Positions 35,319 through 43,241 of a stretch of DNA of 43,241 bases are shown here, one piece after another. Each line of letters begins with the position of its first letter. Position 1 is the first letter of the stretch. The stretch covers positions 1 through 43,241 of the forward strand of contig JAEWSG010000161.1 in assembly GCA_023398495.1 (NCBI GenBank). The letters run 5' to 3'. Under the pieces are notes generated by a model. The model saw nothing but the letters and a program-made list of their open reading frames with translations, did not search any database and was not told where the DNA came from. This stretch comes from Bacillota bacterium (GTDB lineage: Bacteria; Bacillota; Clostridia; Acetivibrionales; Acetivibrionaceae). The position numbers were made by a program, and so were the translations under genes.

Positions 35319-36113
35319 ATGAATCTGATTCAGGCAATAATACTGGGCATAATACAGGGTTTAACAGAGTTTTTACCTATAAGCAGTTCAGGGCATTTAA
35401 GTCTTTTTCAAAACGTGTTTGGACTGAAGCAGGGGTCAATAACCTTTGAAGTGGCTGTTCATCTGGCTACGCTTATAGCAGTAGTTATAGTTTTGCGAGA
35501 AGACGTGTTAAAGATGATCAAAAAGCCTTTTAGCAAGCTTACCCTGCTTGTAGTTGTGGGTACTTTGCCTACAGTCATAATTGCTGTTGTATTCAAGGAT
35601 CTACTGTTATTGCTTTTTGATACGGGAGCTACATTGGGGATTGAATTCATAATAACCGGTCTTGTGCTTTTATATGTTGAAGAAAAGCACAAGGAAAAGA
35701 AAAACGGCAAAAAGCTCGAAAGCATGAACTATCTTGATGCTGGTGTTATCGGTACTGCACAGGGGATTGCAATAATGCCGGCAATCTCACGTTCTGGGCT
35801 AACTCTTGCAGGGGCATTATTCAGAGGACTGGATCGTGAATTTGCAATAAAGTTTTCGTTTCTGATGTCCATACCTGCAATATTAGGTTCGGTAGTTCTT
35901 GAAGGTTGGGATATAATAAAGGCTGGAAAAATAGCAGTAGAGACAATGCCATTGCTTGCAGGAATGCTGGCTGCAGGTATATCTGGGTATTTTGCCATAA
36001 AAGTAATGCTTAAGATTTTTACAAAGGCAAGTTTAAAATATTTCTCGTACTATGTTTTTTTTGTTGGAGGACTTATAATAATAGATCAGTATTTCACGCG
36101 AATATTTTTTTAG
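35319..36113 (+). CDS. uppP: Undecaprenyl-diphosphatase UppP (BacA)
   Basis: A 264-residue polytopic membrane enzyme that recycles the cell-wall lipid carrier by removing a phosphate from undecaprenyl diphosphate. The two catalytic motifs are present: GLTEFLPISSSGHL near the N-terminus and PAISRSGLTLAGALFRGL in the middle. About seven to eight membrane segments are visible and length is typical. Overexpression of the family gives bacitracin tolerance. AAGGGGAG precedes the ATG. It stands between lonB and tsaD with its own leader. Confidence 0.96.
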   Translation: MNLIQAIILGIIQGLTEFLPISSSGHLSLFQNVFGLKQGSITFEVAVHLATLIAVVIVLREDVLKMIKKPFSKLTLLVVVGTLPTVIIAVVFKDLLLLLFDTGATLGIEFIITGLVLLYVEEKHKEKKNGKKLESMNYLDAGVIGTAQGIAIMPAISRSGLTLAGALFRGLDREFAIKFSFLMSIPAILGSVVLEGWDIIKAGKIAVETMPLLAGMLAAGISGYFAIKVMLKIFTKASLKYFSYYVFFVGGLIIIDQYFTRIFF

Positions 36114-36118
36114 GGTAT

Positions 36119-36154
36119 AGGAATTTATTAGAACCCTGGTTTTTATAAATTCCT
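36119..36154 (+). promoter_or_regulatory. Hairpin between uppP and tsaD
   Basis: AGGAATTTAT (36119-36128) is perfectly mirrored by ATAAATTCCT (36145-36154). No T-run follows, so read-through to tsaD is likely. TATAGGAATTTAT also occurs at 35211-35223, upstream of uppP. Confidence 0.4.
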
Positions 36155-36190
36155 GTACTGAGGTTTGGAAAAATTAAAGGAGTGTTGATT

Positions 36191-37213
36191 TTGGCAGATA
36201 AATTTATTCTCGGAATTGAGTCAAGTTGTGATGAAACTTCCGCGGCTGTTGTTAAAAATGGACGGGAGGTATTGTCCAATGTTATCTCTTCACAAGTAGA
36301 TCTTCATCAGAAATATGGAGGCGTTGTACCGGAAATTGCATCCAGAAAGCATGTAGAGCTTGTTATACCTGTAATTAATCAGGCTATTGAGGATGCAGGA
36401 ATAACCACTGATAACATAGCTGCAATCGGAGTTACATATGGTCCAGGGCTTGTTGGTGCTTTACTTGTCGGCCTTTCAGCTGCCAAAGCTTTGGCTTTTG
36501 CATGGGACAAGCCGTTGATAGGGGTCCATCATATAGAAGGACACATCGCAGCAAATTATTTGCAACATAAGGACTTGGAACCGCCCTTCGTGTGCCTTGT
36601 AGCATCAGGAGGTCACAGTCATATTGTTCATGTGGGCGATTATGACAGGTTTGAGATTTTGGGGAGGACAAGGGATGACGCTGCAGGAGAGGCTTTTGAT
36701 AAAGTTGCGAGAGCAGTGGGGCTTGGCTATCCTGGTGGACCTTTGATTGATAAGGCAGCTAAAGACGGGAACTCCAAAGCTGTTGATTTTCCAAGGGTAC
36801 ATTTTGAAAAAGGCTGTCTGGATTTTAGTTTTAGCGGTATTAAGACAGCAGTGTTGAATTATTTGAACAGTCTTGAGCAAAAAGGTGAAAAGTATAATGT
36901 GGCGGATGTTTGTGCGAGTTTCCAGTCAGCTGTTGTAGACGTTTTGGTTGGAAATCTGATATCTGCAGCAAAAAAAGTTGGGTCTTTAAAGGTTGCTCTT
37001 GCCGGAGGAGTTGCGGCCAACTCGCTTCTAAGAAAAGAGCTTTTGGAAAAGGCCGGCAAGGATGGGCTTCTGGTTTATTATCCAAGTCCTGTATTGTGTA
37101 CTGACAATGCAGCTATGATAGCCTGTGCAGCATATTATGAATTTGAAAGAGGTTATGTGTCGGATCTGTATTTAAATGCTGTACCCGGGCTAAAACTCGG
37201 AGAAAGAAAATGA
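36191..37213 (+). CDS. tsaD: tRNA N6-adenosine threonylcarbamoyltransferase
   Basis: A 340-residue TsaD (Kae1/Gcp), which transfers threonylcarbamoyl to A37 of ANN-decoding tRNAs with TsaB and TsaE. The N-terminal LGIESSCDETSAAVV, the metal-binding His114 and His118 in HHIEGH, and the later SGGHSH and GGVAANSLLR motifs are present. I prefer TTG 36191, 8 bases after AAAGGAG; GTG 36182 and TTG 36185 are too close to that site. tsaB and tsaE are not in the window. Confidence 0.95.
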   Translation: MADKFILGIESSCDETSAAVVKNGREVLSNVISSQVDLHQKYGGVVPEIASRKHVELVIPVINQAIEDAGITTDNIAAIGVTYGPGLVGALLVGLSAAKALAFAWDKPLIGVHHIEGHIAANYLQHKDLEPPFVCLVASGGHSHIVHVGDYDRFEILGRTRDDAAGEAFDKVARAVGLGYPGGPLIDKAAKDGNSKAVDFPRVHFEKGCLDFSFSGIKTAVLNYLNSLEQKGEKYNVADVCASFQSAVVDVLVGNLISAAKKVGSLKVALAGGVAANSLLRKELLEKAGKDGLLVYYPSPVLCTDNAAMIACAAYYEFERGYVSDLYLNAVPGLKLGERK

Positions 37214-37814
37214 GCTCGAAGTTTCACCTAATAATTTAGCAATCCCTTAAAGCAAGGAAATTTAAAAAGTTGTGGATAACTTTTGTTTTCCACAACTTAT
37301 AATTATTTCCTGACTTATTATATTTCCCCTCAATTTATAGAAATATTCGCAAAAATACATGGTAAATTGTTCATGTAGAATTTGGTTTTCAGATAGTCAA
37401 AAGGAAGCACAGGTGTATGTATACATTATACTATTGACTGAAAAGCAAAGGGAAGGAAAAATTTTGAAAGCTTACTGTACCAATAATTACAAGACACGTT
37501 TGTATAAATGGAGAAATTGCGGCAAAAACATGTTTACGTAATTTTGTGTTACAAAATTAATTTTTTATAGGACAAAAGTCCTATGAAAAATTTGGCGAAT
37601 TATACCCAATGTTGTTGAAACTTGTTGTGTGAATAATGTGGAAATATTCCCCGAACCCTTATGTTACATATGCTTGGAACTGTGGATAATGTTGTGGATA
37701 TTGTGGATTAAATAGAGTACAAGCATGTATAAAAAAAGACTTTTTACACAAGTAATCAATAAAGACTATGTTTTTTTGTAAACCTAATGTAAAATAGTGG
37801 CAGAAAGGTAAAAT
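37214..37814. other. 600-bp AT-rich gap with DnaA-box cluster
   Basis: There is no convincing gene. A hairpin AAGTTGTGGA/TCCACAACTT (37267-37276 and 37289-37298) lies after tsaD. Perfect DnaA boxes TGTGGATAA are at 37271-37279 and 37681-37689; one-mismatch boxes TGTGGATAT (37693-37701) and TGTGGATTA (37702-37710) follow in tandem on the same strand. A further hairpin ATAGGAC-AAAA-GTCCTAT is at 37567-37584, AAACATGTTT is at 37526-37535, and ATGTATACAT at 37417-37426. Confidence 0.55.
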
Positions 37815-39146
37815 ATGAAAACAGCACAAAAGGACTATATTATAAATACTGTATATAGAACAAATATCCTGCCTGTGATATCTGCGTGCAACACTTCATG
37901 TGCATTTTGCAGTCATAAGCAGAATCCTAAAGAGGTAGAAGTTTATAAACTTGGTAAACTCGAACTTTTGGATTTTGAAGAAATTATCGAATTTTTATCC
38001 CCTGACAGGAAAATAATTATAGGAGAATCTGCAACCAGGATTGTTGAAGGTGAACCTCTTCTTCACAAGGATTTTATTAGTATTGTGGAAAAGGTGCGTA
38101 AAAAGTATAAAAAAACGCATATTCAAATAACTACAAACGGAATTCTGCTAGATGAAAAATTGGTTGAAAGGCTTCACGGCCTTAATAACATAGAGCTTAA
38201 TGTTTCAGTAAATTCTATCTCAGACAAAAAAAGAATGGCAATACTTGGACTAAAAAAACAGGATAACATAAAGGAGAAATTAGCTTTACTAAAGGGTCGA
38301 ATCAATTATAGTGCAAGTGCTGTTTTTGATCCGGATTTCATGGAATATGAAGATATTGAAGAAATGGCAGATTTTCTTGAGAATAATGAAGCTGATTCAA
38401 TCAGGCTGTTTCTGCCGGGATATACTTTTATGGCAGAAAAAGATTGTGAATTATCCGAATTGTATAATAAAATTTCAGACTATACAGCTAAGTTAAAAAA
38501 TAAATATAAAATACCTATAATTGTTGAACCATCCTATATATACGATCTCAAAGCAAGAATTGAAGGGGTTATTCATAAGTCACCGGCTCATGATGCGGGA
38601 TTAGAGGAAGGAGACATAATTGAAAAAATTAATGGTAGCACTGTAATTACAAGAGTTGAGACATTTAACAAAGTTTTAAGACTGAAGGATCCTGAAATAG
38701 ATATAATCAGAGGTGATAAGAAAGTAAAAGTGAGGGTTAAGAAGGAGAAAAACTTATCCCCAGGCTTTATCATGCTATATGACATAGACCCTGATGAAGC
38801 TGAAAGAATCAACCGGCTTGTACAAAGATACAATGCAGATAATGTTCTGTTTGTGACTTCCCAGCTTGCATATAATGTTTTAAAGAGCCTATTTGAGATT
38901 AGTGGATTTAACTTCAATTACGAAATTGTAGAGGCTAAAAATGCCTTCTTCGGAGGGACCATAAAATGTGCAGGACTACTCACCGTCCAGGATATTATAA
39001 ATAGGGTAAAGGAGCATGTTGCGGAAAAAGGCAAGCCTGAGCTGATTGTTCTTCCTCCTGTTATGTTTGATTACAGAGGAAGAGATCTGTTAGGAAGACA
39101 CATAAGTGAAATTGAGGCGGAACTTGACACAAGGGTCGAAAGTTGA
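37815..39146 (+). CDS. Radical SAM - PDZ - DUF512 protein
   Basis: A 443-residue protein. The N-terminal radical SAM domain has the 4Fe-4S motif Cys25-x3-Cys29-x2-Cys32 in SACNTSCAFCSH, then GEPLLHKDF and TTNGILLD. A PDZ domain follows (about 250-315: HKSPAHDAGLEEGDIIEKINGS). The C-terminal DUF512 domain has NAFFGGTIKCAGLLTVQDII and LIVLPPVMFDYRGRDLLG. In the well-known DUF512 family the PDZ domain is N-terminal and the radical SAM domain follows; here their order is swapped and the Cys motif differs. Substrate unknown. AGAAAGG precedes the ATG. It stands alone, downstream of the DnaA-box cluster. Confidence 0.85.
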   Translation: MKTAQKDYIINTVYRTNILPVISACNTSCAFCSHKQNPKEVEVYKLGKLELLDFEEIIEFLSPDRKIIIGESATRIVEGEPLLHKDFISIVEKVRKKYKKTHIQITTNGILLDEKLVERLHGLNNIELNVSVNSISDKKRMAILGLKKQDNIKEKLALLKGRINYSASAVFDPDFMEYEDIEEMADFLENNEADSIRLFLPGYTFMAEKDCELSELYNKISDYTAKLKNKYKIPIIVEPSYIYDLKARIEGVIHKSPAHDAGLEEGDIIEKINGSTVITRVETFNKVLRLKDPEIDIIRGDKKVKVRVKKEKNLSPGFIMLYDIDPDEAERINRLVQRYNADNVLFVTSQLAYNVLKSLFEISGFNFNYEIVEAKNAFFGGTIKCAGLLTVQDIINRVKEHVAEKGKPELIVLPPVMFDYRGRDLLGRHISEIEAELDTRVES

Positions 39147-39214
39147 ATTTGAAATTAAAATTGCTTTAAAGTTGAGCGTTAATAATGTATTCCGTATTTT
39201 TGATGAGGTTAAAT

Positions 39215-41152
39215 ATGAGATACTTACTCGTGTTTATGTTTGTTATACTGCTGGTAATTACCGTCTCAGTTTTAAACATTTCAAAATTACCAGACAAGAA
39301 GCAGCCAATAGCAGTTAACGGTGTATATGAATTGAACGACTGGGATTTTGATGAAGACGGGCAGGTTAAGCTCAATGGAGAATGGGAATTTTACTGGAAC
39401 AGGTTGTTTTGTCCAGAAGACTTTGCAAATGGTAAAGTAGAACAGAAGGATTTTACAAGAGTTCCTGGTCCGTGGACAAAATATAAAGTTAATGGAAAAA
39501 ATCTTCCGCATGAAGGTTTTGCAACATTCAGGCTGTTGGTCAGATCAAATTCATCCAGAGAAAACATGGCTTTAAAATACAGGTTGGTGGTATCGGCCTG
39601 CAAGATCTGGGTTGACAAAAAGCTTGTATTTGAGTGCGGTAATGTGTCTCATGATGAAAAAGAACATAAAGATCAAATTACTCCTCAGATTATACCTGTT
39701 AGCCTTGGAAAATCAACTGAAATTATTGTTCAGGTTTCAAACTACGGCTATAGTGATGGTGGCTTTATAGTAAGTTTTGCCCTAGGTAATATAATTCAGG
39801 TATTTAACGCCAGAAGACGACTTGAGTTTATGGATGTATTCATATTTTCCTCCATTGTAATTATGGGTTTATATCATCTGGCTTGGTTTTTGACCTTCAT
39901 GGAGGAAAAATCCACACTCATATTCGGTATTATATGCTTAATGGTAGCAATAAGAGTGCTTACCATGGGGGAGATGCTGCTATATTCAATAATTCCCATA
40001 ACAGCATTATGTGAAAAATTAGCGACTTTTACGCTTGCCATGTCTCTTATGCTTATGGCCATGTTTATAAAAAGTCTTTTTCCAGAAGAAACTCCGAAAG
40101 CGTTTGTACTGTACTTACAAGTGATAAGTACGCTTTATTGTATCCTGTTATTTCTGACCCCACAGAATATAAATGCTAGCTTTTATAGTGTTTATGAGGT
40201 TCTTGCAATTCCATGTTTACCCTATATGTATTTTATTTTAATTTGTTCCGCCAGGAATAAAAGAAACGGTTCAGTAATCGCATTAACAGCTATGAGCATT
40301 TTACTCATAGTGTGTATAAATGATGTTCTTACTCAGTTGGGATTTTTGAGAATAGGCTATTTTATACCTCAAGGTTTTACTATGTTTATATATGTTCAAG
40401 CATTTATGCTTGCAAGTAAATTTTCAAACTCATTCAAGACTATAAAGAATTTATCCGAAAGATTGATTTTGATTTTTCATCTTAAGGCTCAAAAAGAGGA
40501 GATGTTATTAAAATCTGAACTCAGAACCCTGCAAGCCCAAATCAAACCCCATTTCCTATTCAATTCACTCAATATGGTTATACATGTTTGCAGAATATCT
40601 CCCCAGAAGGCAATAGGTCTGCTTACAGATTTAAGCAACTTCCTGCGGTGTGGCTTTAGCTTTAAAAACGATGATGAATTTATTGATATAGAAAGAGAAA
40701 TTTTGCATGTTAAATCTTATATTTCTATTGAAATGGCCAGATTCCAGAATAGATTAAATGTCATATTTGATATTGATGAGGGAATAGAATGTAAGGTGCC
40801 TCCGTTTATTCTTCAGCCAATTGTTGAAAATGCAATTTTGCATGGCCTGCTTCCAAAGATTGATGGCGGTATATTAAAAATATCAATAAAGCTTTTAAAT
40901 AAAGTTGTATTAATAAAAATTGAAGATGACGGCGTAGGAATGTCTGAAGAATGTGTTGATTCCATACTTAAAGAAAAAAACACAAAAGCAGGAATAGGGG
41001 TTGCCAACGTTAATATGCGCTTAAAAAAGATCTATGGTACAGGTCTGAAAATTGAAAGCAGGCAAGACCAGGGTACGGCAGTAACTATGAAGATTCCGGT
41101 ATTGGATGATAAACATAATGAGAGTAGGAACTTATATTTTAGTCGTACCTAA
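39215..41152 (+). CDS. 7TM-DISM sensor histidine kinase, no adjacent regulator
   Basis: A 645-residue membrane kinase. After an N-terminal signal-anchor, an extracellular DISM-like beta-sandwich is recognisable (LNGEWEFYWNRLFCPEDF, then HEGFATFRLLVRS). Seven membrane segments follow (about 200-420), then the cytoplasmic kinase: phospho-acceptor His446 in AQIKPHFLFNSL, N-box FILQPIVENAILHGL, G-box DDGVGMS. DISM extracellular domains are thought to bind carbohydrates. I prefer ATG 39215, which has GATGAGG upstream and starts the signal-anchor; ATG 39185 adds ten residues. No response regulator gene is adjacent, so its partner is elsewhere. Confidence 0.88.
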   Translation: MRYLLVFMFVILLVITVSVLNISKLPDKKQPIAVNGVYELNDWDFDEDGQVKLNGEWEFYWNRLFCPEDFANGKVEQKDFTRVPGPWTKYKVNGKNLPHEGFATFRLLVRSNSSRENMALKYRLVVSACKIWVDKKLVFECGNVSHDEKEHKDQITPQIIPVSLGKSTEIIVQVSNYGYSDGGFIVSFALGNIIQVFNARRRLEFMDVFIFSSIVIMGLYHLAWFLTFMEEKSTLIFGIICLMVAIRVLTMGEMLLYSIIPITALCEKLATFTLAMSLMLMAMFIKSLFPEETPKAFVLYLQVISTLYCILLFLTPQNINASFYSVYEVLAIPCLPYMYFILICSARNKRNGSVIALTAMSILLIVCINDVLTQLGFLRIGYFIPQGFTMFIYVQAFMLASKFSNSFKTIKNLSERLILIFHLKAQKEEMLLKSELRTLQAQIKPHFLFNSLNMVIHVCRISPQKAIGLLTDLSNFLRCGFSFKNDDEFIDIEREILHVKSYISIEMARFQNRLNVIFDIDEGIECKVPPFILQPIVENAILHGLLPKIDGGILKISIKLLNKVVLIKIEDDGVGMSEECVDSILKEKNTKAGIGVANVNMRLKKIYGTGLKIESRQDQGTAVTMKIPVLDDKHNESRNLYFSRT

Positions 41153-41198
41153 ATATATATATAAAAACAATAAAATAATTAAATTTGGAGGAAATAAA

Positions 41199-42020
41199 AT
41201 GGATAGTAAACTTTATATGAACATACTGAAATTTGGCTCATTATTAATGTACTTTTATGAGGATAATAGCTTTAAGGATATAGTTCATATCACCATTTTC
41301 AGGGAATCAGAAGAACTGCTTGACACTAGCTACAGAATTGGCAAAACCAATCAAATAGAGATATCTACGCCTGTAGAGTATGAAGCATATGAGACAGATA
41401 TATCGACATATCTGACAATTAATAAATTAATAGAAAACAAAAAAGCATTTTATGAGTTTAGATTTGAAGATGGCCCCGACGGGAAAATTAGTACATACAC
41501 AATACGGGATAGTACTGGAGCAATTGTTGAAACTTCGCATTTTAACTTAACTTATATTATTCCTGTCAAAGCATTGAAAAAAGTCGAAGAAGTTTCAAAT
41601 AGTAAACGTTTATCTATAGAATGTTCACGAAATGATACGGATGTTATGGGTTTACAGTTTGGTGCATCTTCTGATTACGCTGAAGAAAGCAGAAATGAAA
41701 AATCACTCGTTCAATATTTTTTGTACGGTTTTGATATACTTCCAGTTAATGAACCTTCAAAACCTCAAAATTATATGGTTTATGGACCGGGATATAATGA
41801 TTACGAAAGCATACTATTTTCAATGGCAGTAGAAGATGATAATAAAGAAAAATACCCAATACCCAGGCTGAAAAATTTCAAAAATGATGAACTTGTTTTT
41901 CAAGGAGGGTATATGATGCCGGATTCGTCGAATTCTTGCGGAACTATAAATGGAGCCTTTCTTTTTGATAAAAAAACTCCTGAAGAAATCACGTTTTCTT
42001 TAAAAATATGGCTTGGTTAA
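41199..42020 (+). CDS. Unknown protein, 273 residues
   Basis: A cytosolic-looking protein with no signal peptide and no membrane segment, and many alternating hydrophobic strands suggesting a beta-rich fold. I recognise no family. I chose ATG 41199 because of the TTGGAGGAAATAAA site; the longer frame from 41106 overlaps the kinase gene end and adds 31 poor residues. Its ribosome-site region (GGAGGAAATAAAATG) is identical to that of the RhiA-like gene at 42335, so the two may belong together. It is 46 bp after the kinase. Confidence 0.75.
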   Translation: MDSKLYMNILKFGSLLMYFYEDNSFKDIVHITIFRESEELLDTSYRIGKTNQIEISTPVEYEAYETDISTYLTINKLIENKKAFYEFRFEDGPDGKISTYTIRDSTGAIVETSHFNLTYIIPVKALKKVEEVSNSKRLSIECSRNDTDVMGLQFGASSDYAEESRNEKSLVQYFLYGFDILPVNEPSKPQNYMVYGPGYNDYESILFSMAVEDDNKEKYPIPRLKNFKNDELVFQGGYMMPDSSNSCGTINGAFLFDKKTPEEITFSLKIWLG

Positions 42021-42046
42021 AAATATCAAAATGCTCTTGTTAATTG

Positions 42047-42080
42047 ACCCTTCGGTATTAATTTATCCGAAGGGTATTTA
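42047..42080 (+). terminator. Hairpin terminator after the unknown gene
   Basis: ACCCTTCGG (42047-42055) pairs with CCGAAGGGT (42067-42075), with an 11-base loop and a short T-rich tail. Confidence 0.7.
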
Positions 42081-42334
42081 ATTTAAGAAATTTGCAGGAC
42101 AAAAGTCTCAACTTTAACTTACCGTTTATCAGCAAATAAAACCGGTTGTCATCAAAATTTAACCTGATATTCCATTTTCAGTACAAGATTAATAAAATCA
42201 TATACAATGAGTTTGTAAGACAAATAGCTATTTAATTACAAATCAAAAGGCAAATAAAGTTGCAAACATGTTTGGGATGAACTGTTTGCTAACATCCCGG
42301 AATTTGCTAAAAAAACATTTTAGGAGGAAATAAA
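42081..42334. other. Upstream region of the RhiA-like gene
   Basis: No gene. It contains a perfect 12-bp palindrome CAAACATGTTTG (42263-42274) overlapping a hairpin GGGATG (42274-42279)/CATCCC (42293-42298), both in the probable leader. They could be an operator or an RNA element; I recognise no known riboswitch. Confidence 0.4.
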
Positions 42335-42937
42335 ATGAGTACAGGATATTCAATCAATTTTGAAAACAGATCAACAAACTATGGAAAGGCATGTATCTAT
42401 CAAGCTGATCCACAAATGGGTCCATACGTTATGTCATTGGCCTGGTTCGCGAAAGCTGCACACCCCACAACTAATATTAAATTTGATTGGGCCTTGGACT
42501 ACAGCTTTGTTTGGGCAGAGACAGGCGAATTAATTCCTGGGGTTGTCTTTGAAGCTTCTCAAGCTTGGGAAGCAGATTTGACAGGAAAAAACCTTGTTAC
42601 ATTTACAATGGATAAAGGTGCATATACTTTTACGGATTTAACTAAAGGCGAAAACAAGGGAGTTATGCAAATTGTTCAGGATAGTAGTATACCACTCAAA
42701 CATGCTTCGGTAGGTATCGGAATGTCTGGTGCCGGCACTTTTGTAGTACAGGCACAGCCTAATCTTAATCTGGACTTTACACCACATCCTGAGTACTGGA
42801 TTACATTTGGTGATTTTGAAAGTGGAGAGGTATTGGATATAACACAAATCACCAACAAGGCAAAAATTGAATTTGCACCGGGAGTATTTTCAGTAGATGC
42901 GATATTAAACGAGGATAACACATGGACAATACGTTAA
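42335..42937 (+). CDS. RhiA-like protein
   Basis: A 200-residue protein without signal peptide. Its layout, an N-terminal NFENRST..GKACIYQ segment, MSLAWFAKAAHPTTNIKFDWALDYSFVWAETG, and a C-terminal PHPEYWITFGDFESGEVLDITQITNKAKIEF, resembles my recollection of the Rhizobium rhizosphere-expressed protein RhiA and its relatives in other bacteria. RhiA has no established biochemical function, so none is claimed here. TAGGAGG precedes the ATG. It is separated from the upstream unknown gene by a terminator but shares its ribosome-site sequence. Confidence 0.6.
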   Translation: MSTGYSINFENRSTNYGKACIYQADPQMGPYVMSLAWFAKAAHPTTNIKFDWALDYSFVWAETGELIPGVVFEASQAWEADLTGKNLVTFTMDKGAYTFTDLTKGENKGVMQIVQDSSIPLKHASVGIGMSGAGTFVVQAQPNLNLDFTPHPEYWITFGDFESGEVLDITQITNKAKIEFAPGVFSVDAILNEDNTWTIR

Positions 42938-43047
42938 TTCCAGTGAGAAATTCGATATTATTACAGCAAGTATATTAACAGTGACCGCAGTATTTATACA
43001 GATTATATCGTACATAAAACTATATTTTCCAGGATGCCCATAAGGTG

Positions 43048-43237
43048 GGGTGCATGTAATAAATGCAAAGAAAAATATTCCAGAAACTTAAGTTTCGCAG
43101 TCTAGAGCCTGTATATACTCCTCGGGGTCGAGCAAAACTCGCTTCGCTCAGACAATGCTCTCCCTTTCCTCGTCGTATTAACAGGCTCTACAACTTGCTT
43201 CACAATGTTTCTTACATATTTTTCTTCACTTAAATAA
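43048..43237 (-). repeat. MITE-like inverted-repeat element, copy C
   Basis: Read on the minus strand it follows the plan of copy A. GAAAAATAT (43070-43078) is mirrored at 43216-43224, and TAGAGCCTGT (43103-43112) at 43181-43190. The centre contains GTCGAGCAAAACTCGCTTCGCTC, with the GCGAAGCGAG-type core also seen in copy A. The outer GGGTGCATGTAATAAATGCA matches the tail of copy A. No coding capacity. The window ends just past it. The 110 bases between the RhiA-like gene and this element show nothing recognisable. Confidence 0.65.
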
Positions 43238-43241
43238 TATA

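Noticed and set aside
37359..37541. 60-residue reading frame in the AT-rich gap
   Set aside because: No ribosome site, no recognisable family, unusual composition; likely chance.
37214..37814. Chromosomal origin of replication
   Set aside because: DnaA boxes are present, but no dnaA, dnaN, rpmH or gidA gene lies near, and there is no clear AT-rich 13-mer unwinding array; a regulatory or titration cluster is the safer reading.
42081..42334. Riboswitch upstream of the RhiA-like gene
   Set aside because: Only a short hairpin and a palindrome are seen; no match to the cores of known riboswitch classes that I can recall.

Overview
The window looks like the chromosome of a low-GC, Gram-positive, sporulating anaerobe of the class Clostridia. 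The best guess is a mesophilic cellulose- or xylan-degrader of the Ruminiclostridium type. This rests on the str-type ribosomal operon with an L7Ae-like gene, strong GGAGG ribosome sites, frequent TTG/GTG starts, a LonB protease, a YesM/YesN-type two-component pair and a complete xylo-oligosaccharide utilisation operon. The genus is inference; no sequence search was run.

Layout. 1-550: no gene; a 200-bp inverted-repeat (MITE-like) element, then a promoter. 562-5435: L7Ae-like, rpsL, rpsG, fusA, tuf, closed by a strong terminator. 5499-17756: sugar operon on one strand: lipoprotein binding protein, two permeases, GH3 glycosidase, sensor kinase, AraC-type response regulator, xylulokinase, xylose isomerase and aldose epimerase. 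Three direct repeats spaced by two helical turns precede its promoter and are the likely regulator sites. No transporter ATPase is encoded. 17883-21118: a DUF192 protein, a divergent ECF sigma/anti-sigma pair, a small membrane protein and a VanW-family lipoprotein. 21265-25885: an HPr-like protein with Glu at the phosphorylatable position 15 but Ser46 kept (Crh-like), an enzyme I homologue with its His and Cys kept, uvrC, and a metallophosphoesterase whose last residues are encoded by a 44-bp repeat. 26138-29392: tig, clpP, clpX. 29715-30991: decayed IS66 transposase. 31435-33129: two exported accessory proteins. 33387-37213: lonB, uppP, tsaD. 37214-37814: AT-rich gap with a DnaA-box cluster. 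37815-42937: a radical SAM/PDZ/DUF512 protein with an unusual domain order, an orphan 7TM sensor kinase, an unknown protein and a RhiA-like protein. 42938-43241: another copy of the MITE-like element.

How the genes work together. In the sugar operon, xylo-oligosaccharides are bound and imported, GH3 releases xylose, GalM interconverts anomers, and XylA and XylB make xylulose 5-phosphate. The kinase/regulator pair encoded in the middle, with its own promoter, probably senses the sugar outside and activates the operon.

The most interesting material is in four places: the HPr-like/enzyme I pair with an apparently broken His relay; the permuted radical SAM protein next to the DnaA-box cluster; three families of short dispersed repeats, one nested in another and one supplying a protein C-terminus; and the AraC-site array. 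I did not find an obvious new multi-gene defence or biosynthetic system.
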